A DNA stretch of 15,237 bases from the NCBI GenBank assembly GCA_938016505.1, contig CALLWN010000357.1, positions 1 to 15,237 on the forward strand, written 5' to 3'. The notes beneath the pieces are model-generated. The model did no database searches, was not told the DNA's origin, and saw only the letters and a program-made list of their open reading frames with translations. Shown here piece after piece: positions 8,504 to 14,922 of this stretch (positions within the stretch are counted from its first letter, which is position 1; each line of letters starts with the position of its first letter). The translations under genes and the position numbers were made by a program. The DNA comes from an uncultured Sphingomonadaceae bacterium. Its GTDB lineage: Bacteria > Pseudomonadota > Alphaproteobacteria > Sphingomonadales > Sphingomonadaceae.

Positions 8504-8539
8504 ATGGGCTTTCATGGATTTTCAATGGAGAATTATGGT
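8504..8539 (+). promoter_or_regulatory. Candidate MraZ operator: four ATGG boxes at 10/11/10-bp spacing
   Basis: On the plus strand ATGG begins at 8504, 8514, 8525 and 8535 (boxes TGGGC, TGGAT, TGGAG and TGGTC), separated by 10, 11 and 10 bp, close to one helical turn. E. coli MraZ is known to bind TGGGN direct repeats separated by 5 bp upstream of its operon, which gives the same period. Only the first box here has the full TGGG. The array covers the predicted -10 and the start of the leader, so bound MraZ would be expected to block transcription. The spacing is seen directly; the MraZ assignment is inference. Confidence 0.6.
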
Positions 8540-8562
8540 CAGAATGCCCCCTTTTTCGTCAA
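8532..8562 (-). promoter_or_regulatory. Candidate sigma70 promoter of the dcw operon
   Basis: Read on the minus strand, TTGACG (8562-8557, five of six to the -35 consensus) is followed after 19 bp by CATAAT (8537-8532, five of six to the -10 consensus). The spacer is longer than the ideal 17 bp. Transcription would start near 8525, giving a leader of about 125 bases before mraZ. The -10 overlaps the last ATGG box of the putative operator. This A+T-richer patch stands out from its surroundings. The rest of the 273-bp gap (8563-8672) shows nothing clear and no obvious terminator for the upstream gene. Confidence 0.6.
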
Positions 8563-8672
8563 CTGCCCGTCAGGAAATGGAATTCTCCGGGCCGAGCTGG
8601 CGCAGGCCCACCGCGCCGAAGCTCCTGCCGCCTGTGGACAAGTCCGGGAACTCCGCGTCGCATGCGCCAGCG

Positions 8673-9452
8673 TCATCGGGCCGGTTCCGGCCCGGCCGCC
8701 ACGGGCGCTTCGAGGGCGAAGGCGAAGAAGCGGGAAGCGCGCAGCGCGGGGTCGCGATCGGAGGTGAGGCGCACGAAGCGGCGGCCGTCGGGGAGGGCGA
8801 GGCGCTGGATCTCGATGATGGCACCGTCGGCGCGGGTCGCCTGGACATAGTCGGCCACAGTCCAGTCGAGCGCGCGGGCCGGGACCCAGCCGTCAGCCGA
8901 CAGCCGGGCGAGCGACGCCGCAAGCGTTGCGACTTCCGCCGGCGCAAGGTCGGTCGCGCCCTCGGGGCGAACCAGCCGCGCGGCAAGGATCGCGGCCGGG
9001 TCGATGACCGGCGGCCGGAGCGAGGACCAGGCCGAAGGCGCAAGTTTGGGGAGGGCAAGCCGCGAGGCGAACGGCGCGCCATCGGGCAGCTCGCGCGCGA
9101 CCCCGGGCCAGAGGGCGAGATGGCGAAGCACGCGGTCGTCGCGCGCGGTCAGCCGCAGTTCGAGCGGCTCGGCAGCCGGCAGCGCTGCCGCAGGGCCGTC
9201 GAACTCGACGGCAAGCGCGGTGTCGATCAGGGTCTCGATCCGGGCCGCGTCGCCGGGCGCATCGTCGGCCGAGGCGATGACCCATTGCCCCGTGTCGAGC
9301 CGACGCTGGAGGACAAGCTGGTCGCGGCCCTGGGCCAGTTCGACCCGAGCAATCTCTGGCCGGTCGGGGCCCGGCCGCAGCAGCAGGGCAAGCGCTGCCG
9401 CGACGCCCGCCAGCATGACGATGGGGATGAGACGGCGAGGATGGGAAGCCAT
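8673..9452 (-). CDS. Membrane-anchored protein with DUF4340-like region
   Basis: This is a 259-residue protein of unknown function. It has a short basic N terminus and one hydrophobic segment at about residues 8-26, followed by a long soluble part probably in the periplasm. The soluble part begins with alternating strand-like sequence (EIARVELAQGRDQLVLQRR, then GQWVIAS), with a later ALDWTVADYV and FVRLTSDRD. This layout recalls DUF4340, a family of uncharacterised membrane-anchored proteins; the match is by eye and moderate. I chose ATG 9452 because the sequence further upstream in this frame is low-complexity Arg/Pro-rich and overlaps the preceding gene. No clear Shine-Dalgarno is seen. It follows the 94-residue gene by 34 bases and is probably cotranscribed with it. 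Confidence 0.65.
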   Translation of the reverse strand: MASHPRRLIPIVMLAGVAAALALLLRPGPDRPEIARVELAQGRDQLVLQRRLDTGQWVIASADDAPGDAARIETLIDTALAVEFDGPAAALPAAEPLELRLTARDDRVLRHLALWPGVARELPDGAPFASRLALPKLAPSAWSSLRPPVIDPAAILAARLVRPEGATDLAPAEVATLAASLARLSADGWVPARALDWTVADYVQATRADGAIIEIQRLALPDGRRFVRLTSDRDPALRASRFFAFALEAPVAAGPEPAR

Positions 9453-9486
9453 CGGCTGCAATCGGGCGGCCGGGGCCGCAGCCAGG

Positions 9487-9771
9487 TCAGATGACCACCT
9501 GCTCCGGCCGACCGGTCTCGCCGCGCCGCCCGGCGATCGGGCGCTCGGCGTCGCGTTCGGATCCCGCAACGGGCGGAAGGTCTGGCGGCAGACGGACATC
9601 GGGCGCGCTGGCCCGGTCACCGGGCGACGGGGCGACACCGAGCTCTGCCAGCGGTTCGCCGGGTTCGTCGCGCGCGGAATCGCGCCCCGATGGCGCCAGG
9701 GCAATCGAGCCGATGAGCGTGATGAGGAAGACCAGGCCGAGGCCGGTCACGCCCGCGCGGATGCGATGCAT
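9487..9771 (-). CDS. Small single-pass membrane or secreted protein, unknown function
   Basis: I do not recognise this 94-residue protein. Residues 1-6 are polar and basic. Residues 8-26 (GLGLVFLITLIGSIALA) form a hydrophobic helix that could be a membrane anchor or an uncleaved signal. The rest is Pro/Gly/Asp/Arg-rich and probably disordered (for example VRLPPDLPPV). Arguments for a real gene are the clean N-terminal helix after an ATG, the same-strand partner 34 bases downstream, and the lack of a better reading of this stretch. Arguments against are the absent Shine-Dalgarno and the low-complexity tail. Only a weak promoter candidate (TCGACA, 17 bp, TAGTTC) lies upstream. The 82 bases to the stop of the preceding gene (9772-9853) hold no clear terminator. 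Confidence 0.5.
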   Translation of the reverse strand: MHRIRAGVTGLGLVFLITLIGSIALAPSGRDSARDEPGEPLAELGVAPSPGDRASAPDVRLPPDLPPVAGSERDAERPIAGRRGETGRPEQVVI

Positions 9772-9853
9772 AGAAACGTGAACTAGCAGTTACCGGATGC
9801 GATGTCGAGCCACCCCACCGGTCCGCGTTCCGGGGGCAATGCGGTGAGGGAGG

Positions 9854-10846
9854 TCAGGCCGGGTACCAGGGCGGCAGCGGCAGGCCCTTCGCCTTCAGCC
9901 AGCCCGGGTTCCACAGGGTCGAGAGATAACGGCTTCCGCTGTCGCACAGGATGGTGACGACGGTGTGTCCCGGTCCGAGGGTGCGGGCGAGCTTCTCGGC
10001 GCCGGCGACGTTGATGGCCGATGACAGGCCGAGATGGAGGCCGTCTTCGGCCATCAGTTCGTGGAGGACGGGCATGGCCTCGCGGTCGGAGACCCGGAAG
10101 GCAAGGTCGATCGGCGCGCCCTCGAGGTTGGCGGTGACCCGGCTCTGGCCGATGCCCTCGGCGACGCTGCTGCCCTCGGCTGCGAGTTCGCCGCAGGTGA
10201 ACCAGCTGTAGAGCGCAGCGCCGTCAGGGTCGGTGAGTGCGATGCGGATGTCGGGGTCGAGCGCCTTCAGGCCCATGCCGGTGCCGGCAATCGTGCCCCC
10301 GGTTCCGGCCGCGCAGGTGAAGCCGTGGACCCTGCCGCCGGTTGCCTCCCAGATCTCGGCTGCAGTCGTCTTGATGTGGGCGAGGCGGTTGGCGATGTTG
10401 TCGAACTGGTTGGCCCAGACCGCCCCCGGGGTCTCCTCGGCCAGCCGGCGCGAGGTGTGCACATAATGGCCGGGGTTGGCGTAGCTGGTGGCCGGCACCA
10501 GCACCAGTTCGGCGCCAAGCGCCCGGAGCGCGTCCTTCTTCTCCTGGCTCTGGGTCTCGGGCATGACGATGCGGGTGCGGTAGCCGCGGGCAGCGCCGAG
10601 CACGGCAAGCCCGATCCCGGTGTTGCCGGCCGTGCCCTCGACGATGGTACCCCCGGGTTTCAGCGCACCCCTTTCCTCGGCGTCGCGGATGATGAAGAGC
10701 GCAGCCCGGTCTTTCACCGAGCCGCCAGGGTTCATGAACTCGCACTTGCCGAGGATGGTGCAGCCGGTGCGGGCCGAAGGGCCCTTGAGGCGCACCAGCG
10801 GGGTGTTGCCGACAAGCTCGCCGAGTTCCTGTCCGATCCGGGTCAT
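9854..10846 (-). CDS. Cysteine synthase family PLP enzyme (O-acetylserine sulfhydrylase type)
   Basis: This is a 330-residue fold-type II PLP enzyme. Cysteine synthases replace the acetyl group of O-acetylserine with sulfide to make cysteine in the cytoplasm. Visible features are VGNTPLVRL at 12-20, the PLP-binding lysine K45 in GGSVKDRAAL, the substrate loop EGTAGNTG at 70-77, ANQFDN at 145-150, the phosphate-binding GTGGTIAGTG at 181-190, and SEGIGQ-like AEGIGQ at 229-234. The sequence resembles the alphaproteobacterial 'cysteine synthase A' branch with GKCEFMNPGGSVKD rather than canonical CysK, so other beta-replacement substrates are possible and I give no symbol. ATG 10846 lies just before the family's conserved start. 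There is no Shine-Dalgarno; a weak CTGGCA-17-TATCCC promoter would give an almost leaderless mRNA. Confidence 0.9.
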   Translation of the reverse strand: MTRIGQELGELVGNTPLVRLKGPSARTGCTILGKCEFMNPGGSVKDRAALFIIRDAEERGALKPGGTIVEGTAGNTGIGLAVLGAARGYRTRIVMPETQSQEKKDALRALGAELVLVPATSYANPGHYVHTSRRLAEETPGAVWANQFDNIANRLAHIKTTAAEIWEATGGRVHGFTCAAGTGGTIAGTGMGLKALDPDIRIALTDPDGAALYSWFTCGELAAEGSSVAEGIGQSRVTANLEGAPIDLAFRVSDREAMPVLHELMAEDGLHLGLSSAINVAGAEKLARTLGPGHTVVTILCDSGSRYLSTLWNPGWLKAKGLPLPPWYPA

Positions 10847-10959
10847 GCACGCCGGGATAGCAGGCGCGCCGCCGCTTGCCAGCGGGCTTTTCCTGGGTGA
10901 AGGCATCCGCCCGATCCGAGTGACGCGCCACGTGCTTCCGATGCTGCCCGCCACCCTCT

Positions 10960-10977
10960 GGCCCGCCCGTGCGGGCC
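10960..10977. other. Perfect 7-bp inverted repeat in the divergent intergenic region
   Basis: GGCCCGC, CCGT and GCGGGCC form a perfect 7-bp stem with a 4-base loop, 23 bases before the solute-binding protein start. The 154-bp gap (10847-11000) between the divergent genes must hold promoters for both directions, but I see no strong -35/-10 pair in it. The repeat could be a leader hairpin or an operator; composition alone could also produce it. Confidence 0.35.
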
Positions 10978-11000
10978 CATGCGCCCGCACCGGGGGCAGG

Positions 11001-12503
11001 ATGCCGCGGCCGGCGGCCGGGCGCCGTGTCGGCAAGGGGGCTGCAGTGGCGGCGCTTGCCCTCTTCATGGCAGCGTGTGGCGGCGGCGATTCCGGATCAC
11101 CGGGCGTCGTCATCGATCTCCTCTCCGAGGCGGAAGCCGCCGAACGGGTGGCAGGGGCGACCGGGATCGGCCTCACCCGGGCTGACGCGGCCGGGCGGAT
11201 CGTGCCAGGGCTGGCGCGGAGCTGGCGCGTGAGCAACGATGGCAGCTTCATCGTGTTCCGGCTGCGGACCATCGGGACTGCGGGCGAGCGCCAGCTGACG
11301 GCGGCCGACGTGGCCCGGGCGCTCACGACCGCGCGAAGCTCGGCCGACCCCGTCACCCGCGCCCTGCTGACCGGGGTGTCGGGCGTCTCGGCGCCGCTCG
11401 AGGACGTTGTCGAGCTGCGGCTCTCGACCCCGCAACCGGAAATCCTCGAGCTTCTTGCCCGGCCCGAGCTTGCGATCAGGCCCCGGCCAGGGCGGGGACG
11501 CCGCTCTGCCACGCCGGCGCCTGCCGGGCCCTACGCCCCTGCCGGGCCGCCGGCGCCGGGCCAGTGGGAACTGGCCGCCGACCCGGGCTTCTTCGACGCC
11601 GCCTCGGTTGCCACCGGGCGACTCGAGCTCAGCGTGCGCAGCGCCGCCGACGCCGTGCGCCGGTTTGCCCGCGGCGAGACCGACCTGGTGCTGGGAACGC
11701 TTTTTGCCGGACTCTCGGAAGCCCGGGTCGGCGCGCCGCGCGAGACGCTGGTGCAAACCCGCGCGCGGGCGATCCTGTTCCTTGCCGTGAACCGCACCCG
11801 CCCGCCGTTCGACCAGCTCGGCGTTCGCCAGGCGCTGGAACGGGCGATCGACCGCAGCCAGGTGGGACGGGCCATCTACGGGACCGACACTGCCACGCCC
11901 ATCCTCGCGCTGACGCCTCCCGGGCTCTCGGGCTATCCGGGCGCGCCGCGTCCCGACTGGGCTGCGCTTCCGGCAGCGGGCCTGCTCGCCGATGCTTCCC
12001 GCCGGCTGGCCGAAGCCGATCTCGGAGACTCCGGGCGCCTGCGGGTTCGCCTCGCGATCGGCAATTCGATCGAGGAGGAGCGGGTGGCAGCAGCGCTTGT
12101 TTCCGGCTGGGCGGCGATCGGTGCCGAGGTGGTGGTCGAACGGCGGTCGCGCAGGGGCCATGAGAGGGCGCTCGCCGAGGGCGATTTCGACGTGGCGCTC
12201 GCCAGCGCGGAGAGCCGGATCGACTCGCCGCTGCCGTTCCTGCTCGGCCTGCGCTGCGGCGCCAATCCGGTCGGCCTGTGCCTGCCCGAGGCAGACCGGC
12301 TGCTGATGTCGGCCTGGGATGCACCGACGCTTGCCGAGCGCATGGCGCGGATCGCGCTTGCCGAACGGCTGTGGCAGGAGGATGTGGCGGCGATCCCGCT
12401 GATCCAGCCGCTGCGCTGGGCGCTGGTGTCGCCGCGGGTGAAAGGCTTTGAGGCCAATGCCGGAGGGGTGCACCCGCTTGAGGCGCTGCGGCGGACGAGA
12501 TGA
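11001..12503 (+). CDS. Family 5 extracellular solute-binding lipoprotein (peptide ABC transporter type), orphan
   Basis: This 500-residue protein belongs to the SBP_bac_5 family, whose members capture oligopeptides, nickel or other solutes in the periplasm for ABC importers. Residues 1-26 form a lipoprotein-type signal: basic start, hydrophobic ALALFMA, then cysteine C26 followed by GGG. The lipobox is imperfect, with Met at -3. Family features include IVPGLARSWRVSNDGSFIVF, TAADVARALTTA, and later FLAVNRTRPPFDQLGVRQAL with AIDRSQV. ATG 11001 was chosen because the signal begins there and GGGGG lies 4-9 bases upstream; ATG 10941 is an in-frame alternative. No permease or ATPase gene is in the window. 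The substrate cannot be read from the sequence. The next gene follows by 39 bases. Confidence 0.82.
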   Translation: MPRPAAGRRVGKGAAVAALALFMAACGGGDSGSPGVVIDLLSEAEAAERVAGATGIGLTRADAAGRIVPGLARSWRVSNDGSFIVFRLRTIGTAGERQLTAADVARALTTARSSADPVTRALLTGVSGVSAPLEDVVELRLSTPQPEILELLARPELAIRPRPGRGRRSATPAPAGPYAPAGPPAPGQWELAADPGFFDAASVATGRLELSVRSAADAVRRFARGETDLVLGTLFAGLSEARVGAPRETLVQTRARAILFLAVNRTRPPFDQLGVRQALERAIDRSQVGRAIYGTDTATPILALTPPGLSGYPGAPRPDWAALPAAGLLADASRRLAEADLGDSGRLRVRLAIGNSIEEERVAAALVSGWAAIGAEVVVERRSRRGHERALAEGDFDVALASAESRIDSPLPFLLGLRCGANPVGLCLPEADRLLMSAWDAPTLAERMARIALAERLWQEDVAAIPLIQPLRWALVSPRVKGFEANAGGVHPLEALRRTR

Positions 12504-12542
12504 CCGGCGAGCGCCAGGCACGGAGACGATGGAGACACAGGA

Positions 12543-13715
12543 ATGCACGGAACGGACGTGGTGATCGTGGCGGCGCGGCGGACGCCGATGGGGGGCTTCC
12601 AGGGGGATTTCCGCGATGTCGCGGCGCCTGCCCTCGGGGCAGCGGCGATCCGTGCTGCCGCGGCCGATGCGGGGCTCGGTGCCGACGGGGCCGACGAGGT
12701 GCTGATGGGCTGCGTGCTGCCCGCCGGCCAGGGCCAGGCGCCGGCGCGCCAGGCAGCGCGGGGTGCCGGCCTCGCCGACGCAACGCCGTGCGTGACCCTC
12801 AACAAGATGTGCGGGAGCGGCATGCAGGCGGTGATCCACGCCCATGACGCGCTGAAGGCGGGCAGCCGCGACATCGTGATCGCCGGCGGCATGGAGTCGA
12901 TGACAAACGCGCCCTACCTCCTGCCCAAGGCGCGCGGGGGCCTGCGCATGGGCCATGGCCGGGTGATGGACTCGATGTTCCTCGACGGTCTCGAGGATGC
13001 CTATGAGCCCGGCCGGCTGATGGGGAGCTTCGCCGAGCAGGCCGCCCGCCACTACCAGTTCACCCGGGCGGCGCAGGACGACTATGCGCTTGCGAGCCTC
13101 GAACGCGCCCGCAACGCGATCGGGAGCGGCGCCTTCGCACCAGAGGTGGTCGCAGTCGAGACCGGGGCCGGGCTGGTCGCCGTCGACGAGCAGCCAGGCA
13201 AGGCGAAGCCCGAGAAGATCCCGCAGCTCAAGCCCGCCTTCGCGCCCGACGGCACGGTGACGGCTGCCAATGCAAGCTCGATCTCGGACGGCGCGGCAGC
13301 GCTCGTCCTCATGCGCCGGGAAACCGCCGAGGCCCGCGGGCTTGCGCCGCTCGCGACCATCCTCTCGCACGCGAGCCACGCCCAGGACCCGGCCTGGTTC
13401 ACGACGGCGCCGGTGCCGGCCGCGCGCAAGGCGCTCGAAAGGGCCGGGCTTGCAATCGGCGACATCGACCTCGTCGAAGTGAACGAGGCGTTCGCCGTGG
13501 TCGCCATGATCGCCATGCGCGACCTCGGTCTTGACCATGCGCGGGTGAATGTGAACGGCGGCGCCTGTGCGCTCGGCCACCCCATCGGCGCCTCGGGGGC
13601 GCGGATCCTCGTCACGCTCATCCATGCGCTCAAGGCCCGCGGTGGGGGGACCGGCCTTGCCGCCATCTGCATCGGCGGTGGCGAAGCGACTGCGATGACG
13701 CTGAGGGTCGACTGA
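12543..13715 (+). CDS. Acetyl-CoA acetyltransferase (thiolase)
   Basis: This 390-residue thiolase condenses two acetyl-CoA to acetoacetyl-CoA, or runs in reverse, in the cytoplasm. It can feed polyhydroxybutyrate or ketone metabolism or serve fatty acid breakdown. The catalytic residues are all present: nucleophile C90 in NKMCGSGMQAV, H346 in GGACALGHPIGASG, and the second cysteine C376 in CIGGGEATA. The spacing matches biosynthetic thiolases such as PhaA of Zoogloea. The start is ATG 12543, with GGAGA about 7 bases upstream. The gene follows the solute-binding protein closely and may share its transcript, although I see no functional link. No phaB or other pathway gene is nearby, so the exact role stays open. 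Confidence 0.93.
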   Translation: MHGTDVVIVAARRTPMGGFQGDFRDVAAPALGAAAIRAAAADAGLGADGADEVLMGCVLPAGQGQAPARQAARGAGLADATPCVTLNKMCGSGMQAVIHAHDALKAGSRDIVIAGGMESMTNAPYLLPKARGGLRMGHGRVMDSMFLDGLEDAYEPGRLMGSFAEQAARHYQFTRAAQDDYALASLERARNAIGSGAFAPEVVAVETGAGLVAVDEQPGKAKPEKIPQLKPAFAPDGTVTAANASSISDGAAALVLMRRETAEARGLAPLATILSHASHAQDPAWFTTAPVPAARKALERAGLAIGDIDLVEVNEAFAVVAMIAMRDLGLDHARVNVNGGACALGHPIGASGARILVTLIHALKARGGGTGLAAICIGGGEATAMTLRVD

Positions 13716-13723
13716 GAGGTGAC

Positions 13724-13741
13724 GCGCAAGCCTCTTTGCGC
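13724..13741. other. Hairpin after the thiolase gene; doubtful terminator
   Basis: GCGCAA and TTGCGC form a perfect 6-bp stem (extendable by a G-U pair) around GCCTCT, 8 bases after the thiolase stop. No T-run follows on either strand, so it is at best a weak or factor-dependent terminator, or a 3'-end stabiliser. A clear promoter for dnaN is not visible in the remaining bases. Confidence 0.35.
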
Positions 13742-13775
13742 AGGCAGCACGCCGCTGTAGACGAAAGCCATTCGC

Positions 13776-13794
13776 GGCCGGCGCATGACCGGCC
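13776..13794 (+). other. Perfect 6-bp hairpin just upstream of the dnaN ribosome-binding site
   Basis: GGCCGG, a 7-base loop and CCGGCC form an inverted repeat that ends a few bases before the GGGGGAGA Shine-Dalgarno (about 13797-13804). If transcribed, it could affect access to the dnaN start. In DNA this G+C-rich the chance rate of such stems is high, so the role is conjecture. Confidence 0.3.
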
Positions 13795-13809
13795 CCGGGG
13801 GAGACAGGC

Positions 13810-14922
13810 ATGAAACTGGTCGTCGAGCGTGCAACCCTCCTGAAGGCCCTCGGTCACGTCCAGTCGGTCGTCGAACGCCGCAACACCATCCCGATCCTCT
13901 CGAACGTGCTCCTGACCGCGGAGGCCGATGGGCTGCGGCTGATGGCAACCGATCTCGACATGCAGATCGTCGAGACCATCGCCGCGAACGTCGAGGTGCC
14001 GGGGGCAACCACGGTCTCGGCCCACACCCTGTTCGACATCGTCAGGAAGCTGCCAGATGGCGCCCAGGTCTCGCTTGCCCAGAGCGACCGGCGGGTGACG
14101 GTTGCTGCCGGGCGTGCGCGCTTCCAGCTCCAGACCCTGCCGCGCGAGGATTTCCCGGTGATCGGCGAGACCGACCTGCCGGTTGCGTTCGAGCTCCCCG
14201 TCGAGACGCTGCGCAGCCTCATCGACCGGACCCGCTTTGCCATCTCGACCGAGGAGACCCGCTACTACCTGAACGGGATCTTCCTCCACGCGCCGGCCGG
14301 GCACAGCCCCCGCGTGCTGCGCGCGGTTGCAACCGATGGCCACCGCCTCGCCCGGTTCGAGCTGCCGCTGCCCGAAGGCGCGGAAGACATGCCCGACGTG
14401 ATCGTGCCGCGAAAGTGCATCGCCGAGGTGCGCAAGCTGCTCGACGAGCGCGACGGCTCGGTCGGGATCGGGCTGTCGTCCACCAAGATCCGCTTCTCGA
14501 TCGGCGATGCCGTGCTCACCTCCAAGCTGATCGAGGGGAGCTTCCCCGACTACAGCCGGGTCATCCCGACCGCGAACGACCGGCTTCTCAGGATCGACCC
14601 CCACACGCTTGCCGAGGGCGTCGACCGGGTGACGGCGATCGCCTCCGACAAGACCCGTGCAGTCAAGCTGAGCCTCGATCACGACCGGGTGACGCTCTCG
14701 GTGACGAGCCCGGAGAATGGCACCGCCTCCGAGGATCTGTCGGCCGATTATGGCGCACCCGGCTTCGATGTCGGGTTCAACAGCCGCTACCTGCTCGACA
14801 TCCTCGCCCAGCTCGATGGCGATGAGGTGGAAGTGCATCTGGCCGATGCCGCCGCGCCGACCCTCATCCGCGAGCGCGAGGGGGCGAACGCGCTCTACGT
14901 CCTCATGCCGATGCGCGTCTGA
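13810..14922 (+). CDS. dnaN: DNA polymerase III subunit beta (sliding clamp, DnaN)
   Basis: The beta clamp forms a ring-shaped dimer that encircles DNA and tethers DNA polymerase III and many partner proteins. The 370-residue product has the normal length and three successive clamp domains (roughly 1-120, 128-247 and 248-370). Recognisable segments are RNTIPILSNVLL at 24-35, MATDLDMQI, DFPVIGE, TEETRYYLNGIFL, VATDGHRLARFEL, IEGSFPDYSRVIP, and the typical end YVLMPMRV. The start is supported by the GGGGGAGA ribosome-binding site. The gene lies next to a thiolase, not dnaA; a dnaN separate from dnaA is common in alphaproteobacteria. The stop overlaps the next gene by one base. Confidence 0.98.
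   Translation: MKLVVERATLLKALGHVQSVVERRNTIPILSNVLLTAEADGLRLMATDLDMQIVETIAANVEVPGATTVSAHTLFDIVRKLPDGAQVSLAQSDRRVTVAAGRARFQLQTLPREDFPVIGETDLPVAFELPVETLRSLIDRTRFAISTEETRYYLNGIFLHAPAGHSPRVLRAVATDGHRLARFELPLPEGAEDMPDVIVPRKCIAEVRKLLDERDGSVGIGLSSTKIRFSIGDAVLTSKLIEGSFPDYSRVIPTANDRLLRIDPHTLAEGVDRVTAIASDKTRAVKLSLDHDRVTLSVTSPENGTASEDLSADYGAPGFDVGFNSRYLLDILAQLDGDEVEVHLADAAAPTLIREREGANALYVLMPMRV

Noticed and set aside
8400..8525. An N-terminal extension of MraZ from ATG 8525
   Set aside because: The added 42 residues match nothing in the family, and this ATG would fall at the predicted transcription start and inside the operator array.
8633..8641. A DnaA-box-like sequence (TTGTCCACA on the minus strand), suggesting an origin near dnaN
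   Set aside because: It is a single box with one mismatch, without neighbouring boxes or an A+T-rich unwinding region, and over 5 kb from dnaN.
6873..9494. An 873-codon open frame on the plus strand, antisense to ftsL, rsmH, mraZ and the DUF4340-like gene
   Set aside because: It is antisense to well-identified genes, has Arg/Gly/Ala-rich composition without any domain, and crosses the dcw promoter. Long antisense frames are expected when codon third positions are nearly all G or C.
9453..9704. An upstream extension of the DUF4340-like frame to 9704
   Set aside because: It overlaps the 94-residue gene and is Arg/Pro-rich without a hydrophobic start; ATG 9452 begins right before the membrane helix.
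10847..11512. An upstream extension of the cysteine synthase frame by about 220 codons
   Set aside because: The extension is antisense to the signal peptide and first part of the solute-binding protein, is low-complexity, and precedes the family's usual start.
11097..13811. A 904-codon open frame on the minus strand, antisense to the solute-binding protein and thiolase
   Set aside because: The same effect of high G+C: the composition is rich in Arg, Gly, His and Pro, no motif is seen, and the plus-strand genes have intact catalytic motifs.
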